NCBI GenBank assembly: GCA_030549335.1
Contig: CM060194.1
Span: 56,572,547 to 56,636,546 of the forward strand
Reading direction: 5' to 3'
Source of the DNA: Pontederia crassipes
Lineage: Eukaryota > Streptophyta > Magnoliopsida > Commelinales > Pontederiaceae
DNA length: 64,000 nucleotides
Shown here: piece by piece, positions 1 to 13,448 of the stretch
Layout: every line of letters begins with the position of its first letter
How positions within the stretch are numbered: the first letter of the stretch is position 1
Notes under the pieces: model-generated
Databases searched by the model: none
What the model was told of the DNA's origin: nothing
Seen by the model: the letters and a program-made list of their open reading frames with translations, nothing else
Program-made: the position numbers and the translations under genes

Positions 1-297
1 TATCATCCAATCAGTGGTAAAAATTAATGAGTCAATTTGGAGGCTTTATGATTTCATATGCTACACAAGAGATGATCTATAATCCATAGTAACATAATAA
101 ATGTTATAAGATTAAGAAGAACACCTCCAATTAGTAACATAGTCCATAGGAAGGAGTATGAGATCAGATAGGAAAAGATCAATTCGATTTTCATTCATAA
201 GAAGAACATAAGTATCATCTCTATATGAGTTTCAGACATCTGGTCCAAGGTTTGGATGCCGAATCTATTTGTTGTGAAGTGAACATCGTTTAGCAGT
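1..297. other. unassigned AT-rich sequence left of the first LTR element
   Basis: No open frame of note and no recognised repeat. It ends at the boundary of the LTR element starting at 298. The last five bases (293-297) match, at four of five positions, the five bases after the element's far end at 8671, so this is probably the original target DNA. Confidence 0.4.
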
Positions 298-2003
298 TGA
301 TGCAAAAATTGATAACAATATATGCTAACAAGTGCACAAGTTGCTCAAGTAATAAAGTATAAGAGTAAAGTGTCGAACCCACGATAAATTAACTTACTTA
401 ATTAAACTAATTTTAGAGACTAATAAGGGATGACATAAAATTTAGATAAAAGTGTGCAGAAAATAAAATAACATAAAAATAAAACTAAAATTAAAGTAAA
501 CTACTGATGTCCAGGGTCTTTAAGATGGGTGAAAATGATTAAGAACAAACTTGTTTAACTTCTGTAGTGATTGATTTAATTGAAAGAAAATTAGATTCAA
601 CTTTTAGATATATTAGGAACACTTAAAGTATAATCTTTCTAATCGGATAAGCCAACTATTCTTAATTCTAATAAGATGAGAATACTCCATCCGGCTCTAC
701 TCTCAATCCTACTCAGATTAGAATGCTATGTGTTGTGATTCCAAATCGCTCACCCTGTCAACTTGACAGACCACACAATCTAATAATCCATCCGGCTCTA
801 TTAGATTATGACATGAATTGCATAATAAAAATTATGAATTAAGAGATTGATCACACTGTCCAGTTAATATCAACTAATAATTCAATTAAAAATAATGAGT
901 AAACAAAACAATCATGTTCTTAAAAGTAAACAAATTATAATCAATACTAAAGAAAGGTCCACAAGTTTTCCTTAACAATAATTCTCTTCCAGAAATAAAA
1001 TTTAAATTGAAAACTAAAGTAAATTATCTGAATTATAAAGATTAAAAAGATTGAATTTTAAAACATAATATGATGCATCCCAACATGAAATAAAACTAGA
1101 AGTACTATCTGGAACGAACGATCAATCGCTGCACGATCCTCGCCCTAGATCATCACGCAAAAAACTTCTCGGTTGTTCTTTAAGATGCTCCCAAATTTCT
1201 ATCTTCAAAGCACAAGTTACAAGTCCTAGCATGCTCTCTTCAGGTGATAGAAAAACTATGTTTATAGGGGTCTAGTTTCCATGTGATTGGAGAAGAAACA
1301 AGAAGCTTTTCTATGTCAAAACAAGAAAATATCAAAGTTGATTTAATTCTAAAATTTTGACTTTGTCAAACTTTGAAATTTGATCCATAATATATTTCCA
1401 AATCATCCTAGAATAAGATAGTATGAGTAGGACTTGAAATTCTTCCAAAAATTCGTCCAAATCTCGAGTCTGCAATCTATCACGGGAGGTAATAGATGTT
1501 TAACGGCATAAACAATGTCTGAATCACATTGAAAATTAATTTTCATGGCCCATGAAAGGATTTTCATAGCCCTTACGGAGTCCAATTTGCATAAAAAAAT
1601 GTGGATTTCACACCCCGTGATGGGCTGATCATGACCGTGCCTCGGGCTGGTTTTTGGTATGGAAAAGTTCATTTTAACGTCCTGTTCAAGTGTTTCACGA
1701 CTTTGTTTCACGGCCCGTGAAGAGTCTTTCACGGTCCGTGATAGCACAATTTTAATTCTATGCAACTTTATTATTTTCACTTTTTGACTTCGTTTTAATT
1801 CCGATTTGAGCGTGATTTTCTTTAGTGACTTCGTAAATTAATTTTCTTGTTTCCTAGATAATAAAATACAACATTTTGGAAGAATTTTATTTTTATAAAG
1901 TTTATGTAAATAAGTTCATAAAATGATGCATGCTATTAGAAAATGATTTGAAATAGGATTAAATGTAATGCTAAATATATGTTGGATTTTGCATGCATTA
2001 AAC
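298..2003 (-). repeat. 3' LTR of the Tat-type fossil
   Basis: About 1.7 kb. It matches 6011-6922 over its first 0.9 kb and 7260-8671 over its last 1.4 kb. It begins TGATGCAAAAATTG and ends GCATGCATTA on the plus strand. It carries copies of the palindrome TCACGGCCCGTGA, for example around 1706-1720, in a stretch at 1470-1750 rich in variants of that word. Confidence 0.7.
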
Positions 2004-5000
2004 TCCTCCAGGCTTAGATATTTGCTTGTTCTCAAGCAATGTTCAAGGCAAAGCTCCAACCATTAAGGTTAATCATTGCTTCCACCCTGTTAGTCAACGA
2101 TTTTTCTTAGCACTAGATTTTATACATTGATCACCAAAGTATCTCTCCATCATTCCAATGACCCAACCTTGTAGAATTCCGAATATTAGACATATTTAAA
2201 CTCATTCAAGTTCAGCTCATACAAGAAAACATATAGTCTATCGAATAAGAGTTTCAATGTTGAAAACATAAGTGCATACAGAGTTATGTATTTTCACTTT
2301 AAAACTTTTAATATTTTCATTCACTTTTTTTTTCTTTTGTTGATTTGGCACTTATGTGATTCTTCATATTGCACAAGGTGGTCCATGTAACAGGCTTTTG
2401 ATTGACGGATCCAGAGTGGTTGCCCATAGGTCGTTAGGCAAAAATCTCCTACATATCTAATCACCCGGACACATCAAGGTTTCAGGTATCACTTTTGTAC
2501 TTATTTATTTTGTTTTGTTGGGGTTCAACTAACCCTACTTTATCTTTTTGCATGTTTTTACTTTTTACTATAAGCTCAATAAATACTTAAACGTTCAACA
2601 AGAAGCCAATTATTATCAAGACTAAAGGAAAAACAAGCATGAACAAAAATCTGTCGTCTAAATAGTCATAATTCTACTTAGTCATATTCACATTCCAAAT
2701 ACTCAACAATAAAGCGATAAAAGATAAATAATAGTGCTTCAAATTTTGTTAATTAGTAAGATGTTCTCGAATAGTATTTGAAAATATTAAGACATGAGAA
2801 AGGATGATATGTAATTTTTAATTTCTATAGATTTTTAAGATGATGCAAATCAAATATGCAAATAATAGATAACATATGATAAGTATGCATGTATTTTCAC
2901 TATAAAAAGATAGGCATCATGCATGAAAATGAAAACTCCCCCAAGCTTGAACTCAACACTGTCCTCAGAGTTGAAAATCAAATCCGGAAAAGGGAGTACA
3001 AAAAAAAATAAAGAAATCATAAAGAATTATATTCCAATGTGATGAATGTGGAAGTCGTAGAGAGAAGCTAATGTGTAGTTCGGATGTTAAATATATAGTG
3101 AAGTTGCCGACTTCGAATAGCCTTAATAATAGACTGTATCTGTTGCTAAATTCCAAAAGGTCAGGGCGTTGAAATCCTTCGGGCTTCGTAAATGGCCTTC
3201 ATTTGGAAATTTCAGTGACATAATAACTCCATGGTGACTGGCTCATGGGAGGGCCATCACTGCTACTCCGCGGGATGACTAATTTGAGATGGGAAGCCTT
3301 TTTCAACAGCTTATGACTCTTTAGTACTTCGGCGATGATGCATAGAGGCCTTAATGCGGGACAACATGGTGCAAGGTTGTAGGTCACAATCGTGAAAAAT
3401 GGATAACGACCCGTGAGAATCTCATCATGGGGCGTGATAGAAATGTAACGACCCTCGTGATGTGTTCTTCACGTCTCTTGTAGTGTGTATGGAAATTTGG
3501 CCAATTGTTGCCTTGGTCGTGAAAATGCAGTAATGGCCCATGAAACTTCGTCTCCTTCCTCGAGTCGATAGATCGACGAATTGTTGCAGAGAGAAGGAGA
3601 GTGATGTCGAGAGAGCTGCCCGCAAGGATGATCAGAGATAAGAAAGAGCGCTATGGAAGTCACCGACTAGAGTTCGTCACCGATTGTGGAGGTTCCTACT
3701 GGCTTGGAGGATGTCAACGGGGTCGATAGATGGAGTGTCAGGGTGATACCTTTGTGAATAGATTGCGGGCGATGGAGAAGAAGATCGAGGCGGCCCACCA
3801 ATGGCGGCTGTCGGCATCGAAGAGTTTGATGTGTGGAGGTTGTCGGGTTCCTTGCTGCTAGTGGGCGTCGGTGCCTAACGATCGGAGAGGAAGAACTACT
3901 AAATGATGGGGTGTGAAGGAGCGTGGTGATGTCGTGAATCATAGTTCACGAGCCTGCATAAATAAAAGAGGTGAGGATATGTTACAGGCGTGAACTCGTA
4001 ACGACCCATGAGGATAATGTAACGCCCCGTGATGGACATGATTTCCCATGTAAGTTTTGAAAGAGTCGTGAATCAGGCATAACTAGGCACATATGTGAGG
4101 ATCAACTGACTTACAAGCCGTGACAAAATGGTAACGACCCGTGAAACTAATAAACTACTCATTGTAAGAGCTGTGACTGACACCTAACGACTCATAAATA
4201 AAGATTATGTATTTGAGAATTGACTGGAAGACCCGTGATGAAGTGATAATGACCTGGGAAACTGGAATTATGACACGTGAACACTCTATAAGACCCTTGA
4301 ATGTCATGTAATGACCCGTGATAGATGTCTAAACCTATTGTAAGAACTGTGAGAAATCTCTAACGACTCGTGAAATCTAATGATGGGGCTGTGAAATAAG
4401 GATCACGGTCCGTGAGCTTGAGATTTAAAGTAATGCCCGTGAGATGTAAATAACGACCCATGACTTTTTTGGACTTGCAAAGGATGTTCGATAAAAATAA
4501 TCAAAATAAAAATAAAACAACTAAGACATTAAATTTAGAAAGAGAAAAAAATAATCTAATCAAATGAAAAATAAAATCCAAACTAAGAGATAAAAGTAGG
4601 AAAATAGTTCTAATTTAAACTCTTTAGCTTGATTTTGATATGGCCTATGCTGAGACTAAAATAAGATGATCAATCACTCAAATAAATAATTAAGGAATTA
4701 AGGAACAATCTCACCAGGATTATTTGATGTGATCATGGATTATTTGATGTGATCGTGAATGCTTGTCATGATGAGGCTCATCACGTATGGTAGTGGATGA
4801 TGCCCAAAATTTTCACCTTTTTGCCATCATCCAGTGATGGTGGTTCTTCAAGTGCAATAACATTCTTATATAGAAGTTGTGATTTGTGTTGTTTGATTAT
4901 CATGAATAAATGATTGATTCTTGGGTTGCCACTTGACTAATGCGGTTGGTGTTTTTGGCATCGGTGATGCGCTTTTTTATTTACCCTTGATTTGCCACTG

Positions 5001-6010
5001 TTGAGTAGTAGTCGAAGAGGTCTCTGTTGATGTCAGAGATATTATTTCTCCCCTTGGTGATGCTTGATTTTGTAAAGTTTTAGCCGCCGATGTTGATGGT
5101 GATGAATTCAGTGTTGGAGACAAAGTTTGAGTAGTGAGGACATCCGAAGGCGAGTTCCTCCTTTGAACTTGTCCCTCTTCTATGACATATGCATTTGTCT
5201 CCTTGATACGTCATTGTGTAGTTGTTGTCATTGCTGAAGACTTTGTTCTTGGGTGCTCTTTTCTTTGATAGTGGCAAGGGAATATGATGATGGTCGGGCT
5301 CTTGTCGAGTTGTTTTATAGATTCAACACTTAGAAAAGTCAATTGCGTAACTTGACTCTCTAATGCTCGCAGTTTTGCTTCCATTGCTTCAAACTTGAGC
5401 TCGATGTCGAAAATTTGAATTGTATCCCCCACTTCGATTTGCTTCTGAATTTGAGTTAATTGAGTTGTAACTTTCTTTCAATTGTTGTAATAAGTTGACC
5501 CATCATCCCTTCAAGGTCAACTTTTGGCTCAACAGAAAATTTCAATTTGAGAAGAGTTGTAACATGCTTCTGCGTCTCCTCAATTCAATGTCACAAATTT
5601 GAAAGTTGTCTCTCCATATTGTCGATTTGATAGTTTTGTGTGGAGAGTTGCTTCAGTAAATGACTCAATTTGCTTGTGACAATGATTTCTAGGTCCATGA
5701 AGAAGTCTTCATATGGAGTTTCTTGATCAATCTTTGTGTTGTTGTTACTTGATGAAGCTTCGGCGTGAACTTTATCATATTGGACAACAACTTGGTTTTT
5801 CTCAATGTGCTAATTGATAGTCATTTTCATCTTTGCCATCGAGAATGTGATGATATGCGTGTGATAATCAAGTTGTGCACAATAAATGTAACTTGAAAAC
5901 TTTACACAACTAAAAGAACAAGTGAAAGCAGCAAAAAAGTAAAGTCTCAAAGTAGCATAAAATAACAGTAGTAAGTAAAGAATAATTCTCCGATAACGTC
6001 GTCAAAAACT
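2004..6010 (-). mobile_element. interior of the Tat-type fossil, with palindromic-word array
   Basis: A polypurine-like tract lies at about 2004-2016 and a second CCCCCAAGCTTG-type tract near 2938-2950, both reading as purine-rich on the minus strand. From about 3400 to 4465 variants of AACGACCCGTGA recur every 20-60 bases. Between about 5210 and 5900 the minus strand shows short stretches of coiled-coil-like, gag-like composition with no recognisable zinc knuckle. Nothing here encodes a complete protein. The minus-strand primer site lies at 5988-6010, directly inside the LTR. Confidence 0.55.
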
Positions 6011-6922
6011 TGATGCGAATATTGATAGCAATATATGCTAGCAAGTGCACTAGTCACTCAAGTAATAAAGTGTAAGAGTAGAGTGTCAAACCGACGAGGA
6101 ATTAACTTACTTAACTAAACTAATTTCACGTACTAATAAGCGACGACATAAAGTTTGAGCATAAGTGTGCAAAAAAAAAAAAACTAAAGTAAACTACTGA
6201 TGTCTAGGTCTTATATGGGTTAAAATAATTAAGAACAAACCAATTTAACTTTTATAGTGATTGATTTAATCGAAAGAAAGTTATGTTCAACTTTTAGATG
6301 GATTAGAAACACCTAAAGAATGATCTCCCCAATCGGGTAAACTAACTATTCTTAATCCTAGTAAGATGAGAATATTCCTCCTGGTTTTACTCTCAATCAT
6401 ACTCAGATTCGAATGCTATTTGTTGTGATTCCTACGCTACCAAACTGTTCACCTGAGTCAACTTAGCAGACCACGCAATCTAATACTCCACGTGGCCTAT
6501 TAGATAACAACATGAATTGCATAATAACAATTGTGAATTAAAAGATTGATCACACTACCCAGTTAATAATCAACTATCAATTCAATTAAAAATTTCAATT
6601 AAAAATAATGAGTAAACAGAACAATCATGTTCTTAAAAGCTAAATAAATTATAATCAATACTAAATAAATATTCACAAGTTTTCCTTAATAATAATTCTC
6701 TTGCAGAAATAAAATTAAACTGAAAACTAAACTAAATCATCCGAATTACATATATTAAAAAAATTGAAATTTAAAGCATAATATGATACATCCCAACATG
6801 AAATAAAATTGGAAGTACTATCTAGAACGAACGATCAATCCCTGCCCGATCCTCGCTTGAGATCACTGCGAAGAAATCTTCTCGGTTGTTCTTCAAGATG
6901 CTCCCACGTTTCTATCTTTAAA
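6011..6922 (-). repeat. first part of the 5' LTR of the Tat-type fossil
   Basis: Collinear with 298-1215, including the phrase TCAAGTAATAAAGT and the block of shared words before the interruption at 6923. This part is closer to 298-1215 than the block at 7260-8671 is to its own counterpart. Confidence 0.7.
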
Positions 6923-7258
6923 CACTACAACATATATGATTTATAGCCACCAATTAATAATGACAATATGTTAGTTCATGGTAATAATCATATCTTATAG
7001 TCACGATTATTATTTTTGTAAGTATTGATGAGTTTGTAGCCACAAATAATTCATATCGTTTCAATAATGATTTAGCGATTGTTATAAAGATTTATTTTGT
7101 GAGAAATAATATAAGTGATTGTCACAATTTTTACTTTCATAATAAACTGTATTCTTTATCATCAATATTAGCCACAAAAAATTCATAACAAATTGTTGAA
7201 TGCAATATTATGTATTTGTTACATTTTTAAAATTTGCAACAAATGATATGTAAGATTA
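6923..7258 (+). mobile_element. CACTA-like fragment inserted in the LTR
   Basis: Begins CACTACAACATAT and contains repeated short words (TAGCCACAAATAATTCAT and TAGCCACAAAAAATTCAT) spaced like CACTA subterminal repeats. It interrupts the LTR at a point where 298-2003 is continuous. No inverted partner end is seen, so only one end survives, or it is a different small DNA element. Confidence 0.4.
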
Positions 7259-7259
7259 G

Positions 7260-8671
7260 TTTTTTGACGGATTGGGACACTGAAAAAATGATCTCCCTAA
7301 ACGGATAAATCAACTATCTTAAGATAATAATAATATGAAAGTATTTCACACGGATATACCCTCAGTTATATTGAGATCAAGATGCAATATGTTGTAATCC
7401 TTAAACTACATAGTCATCTGCATGGGTCAATTATGCGGACCACACAATCTAATATTCCACACGACTCTATTAGATTATGACATGTATTGCTTCAACATAA
7501 AAGTTAAGAATCAATTCGAACAGAAAATTATAAATTATGAATTGATTACACTACACAGTTAATAATCAACATAGAAATAAGTAAAATATGAAGAACAACA
7601 TTAAGCATAACAACTATGTTCATAAAAATTAAATTAATTATTATTTGATTAATAGAAAAATAAAAAAATATTCATACGCAAACCCTTGCGACTAAAATTA
7701 AATGATAAAACGAAAACTAATAATCCAGAGTGCTAAGATATAGACATAAAAGATGAAAATATAAAATATTATCCCAACAATATGTAGAACAAAGAGTACT
7801 CTTTAGAAATAACGATGAACCATTGTGCAATCCTGGCCCGAGTCACGCAGAAGTCTTCTTCTTTGTCCTTTGGAAGTTTTCCTTCGTTTTTGGCTTAAAA
7901 CCTTGGGTTACATGCCCTCGCATGATTATTTCTAGCTGCCGTCTCTTTTTATAGAGGCTCAAGTTTCCATGAGGTTTGAGAATAAACGGAAACCTTTTCT
8001 ACGTCAAAATAAGGAAAATTTGGATTTGATTTAGTTATGAAATTTTGGCCTTGCTAAACTCCGAAATTTGGTTCATAATATCTTTTCAAATCATCATAGA
8101 ATCATATAGTATGAATAGGAATCCTTATGCACTTGAAATCCCTTAAATTTTTTTTTCCAAAACTCAAATTTAGTCTTCGTCACGAGTTGTTATGACGAAT
8201 TAACGGTTTAAATAGTGTCTGAATCGGCACAGGAATGGATTCTCACGGCCCGTGACTACCTTTTGACGGCCCTTACAGTGTGTAAAACATGACTTTCACG
8301 CCCCATGATGGGCTTCTCACGATCGTGCCTCGAGCAAGTTTCTAGCACAGAAAAATATATTTTAGCAATCTGTTCAATGATTTAACGGCCCTGTTTTATG
8401 GCCCGTGAAGAGGCTTTCACGAGTCGTTACAGTGCAATTTTAGCCACTCCACTGTTTCTCACTTTTTGTTCCCGTTTTAACTCTAATTTGAGCGCGATTT
8501 TATTCGTTGGCTTCATAATTTAATTTTCTTGCTTCCTATACAATTTAGATATATTTTAGGTTTTATAAAACTAATGTAAATAAACTCATAAAATGACACA
8601 TGCTATTAGAAAAAAAATTCAAAATATGATTAAATGCATATCAAAATATATGTTATATTTTACATGCATCA
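7260..8671 (-). repeat. remaining, more diverged part of the 5' LTR
   Basis: Collinear with 596-2003, so it re-covers LTR sequence already present at 6300-6922. The double coverage means that two related LTRs have been joined or that the LTR was partly duplicated. It ends ACATGCATCA at 8671. It contains one TCACGGCCCGTGA palindrome (8242-8256). Confidence 0.6.
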
Positions 8672-9059
8672 ACAGTCTGACCTTTAGTCATCTGTTATAG
8701 AGAGCAATCAGAATTCCGAAAGTATGCCTTGACCACATGGGAATTTCGAATGTTGAGTTCGAGATTTTGTCTAAGTTCATTTTAGGTGGTGAACTCGTAT
8801 TGTAAACTCGATACATAAACACATAGAATTTAAATATAATATTAATTTGATAATTATTAACTAATATATAAAATAAAATAGCATGAATAATTGGCGAGTA
8901 AAAATTTGTGATATAAACTTGCAACAATTTCAAATGCAATCTATTTTCGGATTGTCAAGATCCAAAAATATTTAGATTTAGTTGAAGTCTCATAAATTCA
9001 TATAATGAAAGTAATAAATTTACTTTAAAATAAAAAAAATGTAAAAGTAAATTAGTATA
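8672..9059. other. AT-rich spacer
   Basis: No frame longer than about 80 codons and no recognised element. It leads into the tandem AT-rich satellite. Confidence 0.4.
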
Positions 9060-10140
9060 GTTTAATTTTTTGGTCAAAACTAATATTATTTTATTTTCAT
9101 ATTACCATAACTACTATATGATTTAATTTTCATTTAAATATTATGGTCCAAAGAATAGAATAATAAAAGAAATTCATTGGAATCACCTATAATAAATTAT
9201 ATATTTTATCCTTTTCACCCTGTCTTAATTTTACTTAGTACAATATTTTAAGTAAATTTTGTATGATTACAATATAGTGAAAAATAATAAATGGAAAAAA
9301 CTTGTTGTTGACTATTTTCATCATAATTTATTTTTATTTAAATATTATGGTCCAAGGAATAAAATAACAAACAAAATTAATTGAAATAACTTATAATAAA
9401 TTATATATTTTATCCACTTTTGTCCATCTTAATTATTTTCATTTATGATGATATTTTAAATAAATTTAGTATGATTACAACCTAATAGTCAAAAATAACA
9501 AATGGAAAAAACTTGTTGTTGGCTATTTTAATCATTTGATTTAATTTTTAATTAAAATATTATGAATCAAGAAATAAAATAATACATAAAATTTATTTAA
9601 ATCACTTATAATAAATCATATAAATTTTCCATTTTTCATATATATGTTTTCATTTATTATAATATTTTAAATAAATCTAGTATGATTACAATAATGTGAA
9701 AGATAAAAAATGGAAAAACCTTGTTGTTGGCTAGTTTAATAATATTATTTATTTTTAATTAAATATTATGGTACAAGGAATAAAATTTAAAATAAATTTA
9801 TTTTAATAAATTATAATATCTTGTATATTTTATCAATTTTCTCTATCTTAATTTTATTTTATTACAATATTTAAATAAATTTAGTGTGACTACAAAATAA
9901 TAGTGAAAAAATAACAAATGGAAAAAACTTGTTGTTGGAAATTTTCTTCCTATGATTTAACTTTTATTTAAATATTATTGCCCATGAAATAAGATAATAA
10001 AGAACATTAATTGAAATCACTTATAATATTTTATCCATTCTTTTGGATCTTAATTTTGATTGATTATAATATTTTATATAAATTTAGTATGATTACGATA
10101 TATGAAAAATAACAAATGAAAAAAATTTATTGTTGGTCGA
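9060..10140. repeat. AT-rich satellite, about 208 bp x 5
   Basis: The word ATTATGGTCCAA (or a close variant) recurs near 9141, 9345, 9560, 9766 and 9975. GGAAAAAACTTGTTGTTGG recurs near 9292, 9501, 9707, 9920 and 10118. Spacing is 204-215 bases. Copies differ from each other considerably, so it is an old tandem array. Confidence 0.8.
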
Positions 10141-11523
10141 TTCGCAACTTGGTAACCATATGGTATGAAGTAACAGCACCAACCAAATCAACATGGATTC
10201 TGCATGTGACTAGAGTTGGCGAATTCAATACTTAATCAGTTGAGTCAACATATTCATCAGTTTTCAGCGAATTAAAACACATTTAAGCCTGATTTTATCC
10301 CATTTGGAGATTTTAACATGACTTTAATAATTATTTGACCATTAGAAACGTAAATTCATAAATTTTTAAGTATTAAATTAGTTTTTAACAATCATATTTC
10401 CGAAGTCGGTCTAATTGTTGGTCGTCTGATTTGAAAAGGGTTTAAGATTCATTTGGATTATAATATCCTTGAAGTCAACCGATATAAGTAGCAGATGTCC
10501 AATTCGAAAAGGGACCAGAATGTTCAATATGACGATTGCAACGTTTTGTTGAGAGGTCGACCAATTCATAGCAGAGAGGATGTTCGCTCGGAGTTTTAGA
10601 AGTTCGGTCTGAATGTCATCTACTCTTGTCCGAAAACTTTCCAACGTCCACTCGAATAATCGATCGCCCGAAAATCTTGACTGACAGATGAGCAGGTCAT
10701 TGTGGTTCTTAAGTTTTCTATATGCAATCACTTTCAAACAAAATTAACAATTCATATTAACATATTGCGCATGATAAACAACACAATCCAAATGATCATA
10801 TCACCTCATTCATCCACAATTTCATAAATAAATTCATTCCACATTTCTTATTTATGATCATCAATTTGATCAATATAATAATCCATCATTCCATCCTAAT
10901 TGCAGCATATTCATCATGATCTCATAAAGGACTTAAGGCATAAAATCAAAGCTTCCGATATATCATTTATAGGCATTCTTATTTATATGAGGTCAAACCA
11001 TTCACTACAAAATCATAAATAATTTAAGAACTAATTGCAGAAACTTTGGAAAGTCCAAAACATAATAATTTAAGAACTAATTGCAGCAACTTTGGAAAGT
11101 CCAAAACATACTTCAGGATCATAAAACCATATCGAGAGGCATCTATAGTAATTGAGCATAATATATGAGACTTCTATGCATGAAACTAAGTTAAATCTAA
11201 TCTTTAGCCTAGTTTCACTCATCTTTCTCTTTCATCATAAAAGCAATTCATCATCAGTCAAAGGCCATCTTTTAAACGATCATAAACAGTTCTAGACATG
11301 CCTACGCTTTCAGAAAACACATTCCACGATATATTATACACATATTTTTTTTCGAAAAAATTATTTCTTTCTATTGTTCTTTCTTTTCATTATTCCTTCT
11401 TTTTCCTTCTTCTCCTTTACTTTGTACACATCCAAAATCCTCCATTTTGTCCTGTGGAATGTCCCACCGCAAGAGAGAGCACCAACACCAAAGGAGAAGA
11501 GAGCAAATGAGTGCAAGTTGTCA
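10141..11523. other. intergenic sequence without recognised gene
   Basis: A frame of about 108 codons on the minus strand (10411-10737) lacks an ATG at its start and matches nothing I know. A 46-bp exact-type tandem duplication lies at 11018-11109. CT-rich and T-rich low-complexity sequence follows from 11,340. Confidence 0.4.
11018..11109. repeat. 46-bp tandem duplication
   Basis: Two head-to-tail copies (11018-11063 and 11064-11109) containing AATTTAAGAACTAATTGCAG, differing by a single base. The near identity in old surroundings indicates a recent slippage or repair event. Confidence 0.85.
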
Positions 11524-12098
11524 ACTCTACAAGGAAATTGCGATTTTTTTTTACGAATAAGCATCCTTCGTAATTTTTGATAGCATTTGCGATAGAAAAA
11601 AAATTCTTTCGAAATAACGATGGTAAATTATGGATGGTCTCATCCGCCGGGATGGCCTCGTCCGCGAGAATTAATGAAAGATTTTCAATCTGTCGGCAAT
11701 TCCGATGGACCAGACCGTCAATAATTAGATTAATAATAAAATTATATATAATATAAACATATACTTGATATTTTATTATTAATATTTCTGACCCGTCAGA
11801 ACTACCCATAGATTTAAAATCCATCGATAATTTTGACGGACGGAACCATCGGTAATTAAATTAATAATGAAATTATATATAATATAATATAAACATACAT
11901 TTAATATTTTATTGTTAATATTTTTATGGTCTCATTCGTCAAAATATCGATGGATTTTCCCAGGACCTATAACAATTGCATAATGCCACTTCCACTAGAC
12001 TAACATTGCTTATTTGATATGTTTAGGGGGGCCAACATATATATAATATAACCATATAATATTAAAACATACATATAGTAGTCTAATCTCAAAATGTT

Positions 12099-12120
12099 GG
12101 GGGGGGGGGGGGGGGGGGGG
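12099..12120 (+). repeat. G22 homopolymer tract
   Basis: Twenty-two consecutive G, inside the left half of the CACTA fragment. It can form G-quadruplex structures and is an error-prone site for sequencing. Confidence 0.95.
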
Positions 12121-12343
12121 CGTAGTTCCGTCCCTGGATTTTCCATCAGTTGGTAATTCCGATGGACGCAGCCATCAATAATTCTAATCTCATTCCCGCC
12201 TCACTTTCCCACCCTCTCTCCCTATATCTCTCACTCTCCCCTCTCGATCTCACACTATCTTTCTCGCTCCCCTCTTTCTCTCACTCCCATGGCTCCGATG
12301 AGGGTCGTCTTTCTCCTTCTCTCGACTCCGATGACCTCCCACG

Positions 12344-13444
12344 TGCCACACCCCGTTTTCCTGCCACGTCTCAGGATTGGGTTGGGACACAGCAGCGTGC
12401 ATTCTGGGATGCAGGCGGCACCCACTTTGGCAGCGCAGGAATGTGCAGGCGACACATTCTCTGCCAACTTTGGTAGAACGCCCAGGTTGGCAGTAGCAGT
12501 AGGCACGATGTACACTTTGGCAGCAGAAGGGCGATTCCATCCCAAGACAAATCGGTCCATCCCAAAGTGCTTACAAGGATGGCAAGTTTAAGCAGGACAA
12601 CTGACCATGAGTGATCATTGGTGGTTACTGGACGAAGATGGCAACTAGAAGGATATGATGTGGGCGCATCATATCAGTCAAAAATCATGAGGATCCTTGG
12701 AAGATCTCGCCAGCCACTTAACTCCAGGAAATCAAGAGTGATCAGTGGATCATTCCAGCCAAGATCCTGAAGAGAAGGTCAGGGGAGATCTTGAGAAGAT
12801 TATGGATGACCAGGAGGATTATTCCATCCAAGATTCTAAAGAGAAGATCAGGGGAGATCTTGAGAAGATCATGGATTATCAAGAGGATCATTCTAGGTGG
12901 ATCCTGAAGAGATCAAGGAAGATTTTGAGGAAATCAAGAGAGGATCTTGAGGAGGATATCTTAACGCCAAAGAGGGAGTTTTGCTACAATCATGGAATTG
13001 AGGAGGATCCCACGATATTAGCCGGGGAATCAAGGATGAAGATCCCACGATATCAGCCAGGGAATCAAGGATGAAGATCCCATGATATCAGCTAGGAGAA
13101 TCAAGGAGAATCCCACGATATCAATTGGAGAATCAAGAGGATCCCAAGGAGATCGGCCAAATCAAGAAGGAAGTTAAGATTGTAACCATCCCATTCTTGT
13201 ATAAATAGACCCTATGGGTCGGCCATGTAAAGCATTCGAGTTAAGTCGAAGAACGTCTAATATACAATCTTCGCCCCCCACACACATCTGAGTACTTCCC
13301 TTGTGCATTGTCTCCTTTAAAATTTCCGCTGTGCAAGTGTGCGGTCGTCGAAAGGACATCCGATCAGGCTGCTTGGCGCCCTCAAGTAGGAAGGTTCCAA
13401 GGCCAGCACGACTAAGTTCTAGAGAAGAGCTTTAGTCCGGGACA
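12344..13444 (+). repeat. 5' LTR of the gag-protease gypsy fossil
   Basis: Begins TGCCACACCCC and ends GGGACA four bases before the primer site. The middle contains many GATCTTGAGAAGATCATGG-like words, themselves loosely tandem (12750-12960), and a CCCACGATATCAGCC-like word repeated three or four times (13005-13125). The matching copy is 16299-17362. Confidence 0.8.
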
Positions 13445-13448
13445 GTTG

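Larger units (their letters stand above)
298..8671 (-). mobile_element. Ty3/gypsy Tat-type LTR retroelement, non-coding fossil
   Basis: Two related long blocks (298-2003 and 6011-8671) flank a 4-kb interior. Read on the minus strand, the block at 298-2003 is preceded by a purine-rich tract within a phrase typical of plant Tat/Ogre-like elements (TTGCTTGAG then GACAAGCAAA; here slightly decayed, 2004-2050). The other block is followed by a GGCGCC-type primer site (5988-6010). The element therefore reads right to left. Its ends are TGATGC and GCATCA, with a 4-of-5 target duplication (293-297 and 8672-8676). No reverse transcriptase, integrase or protease is visible, so it resembles a large non-autonomous derivative. 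The LTRs differ visibly throughout, so it is old. It is thoroughly broken. Confidence 0.75.

Noticed and set aside
10411-10737. 108-codon minus-strand frame
   Set aside because: No ATG at its start and no recognisable motif; the surrounding DNA looks intergenic.
11003-11016. CACTACAAAATCAT as the left end of the 17.8-kb CACTA element
   Set aside because: It is not followed by subterminal words but by an unrelated tandem duplication; the site near 11524 fits better.
12255-12591. Overlapping frames of about 100 codons on both strands
   Set aside because: They cross the CACTA-gypsy junction at 12344 and so cannot be one gene.
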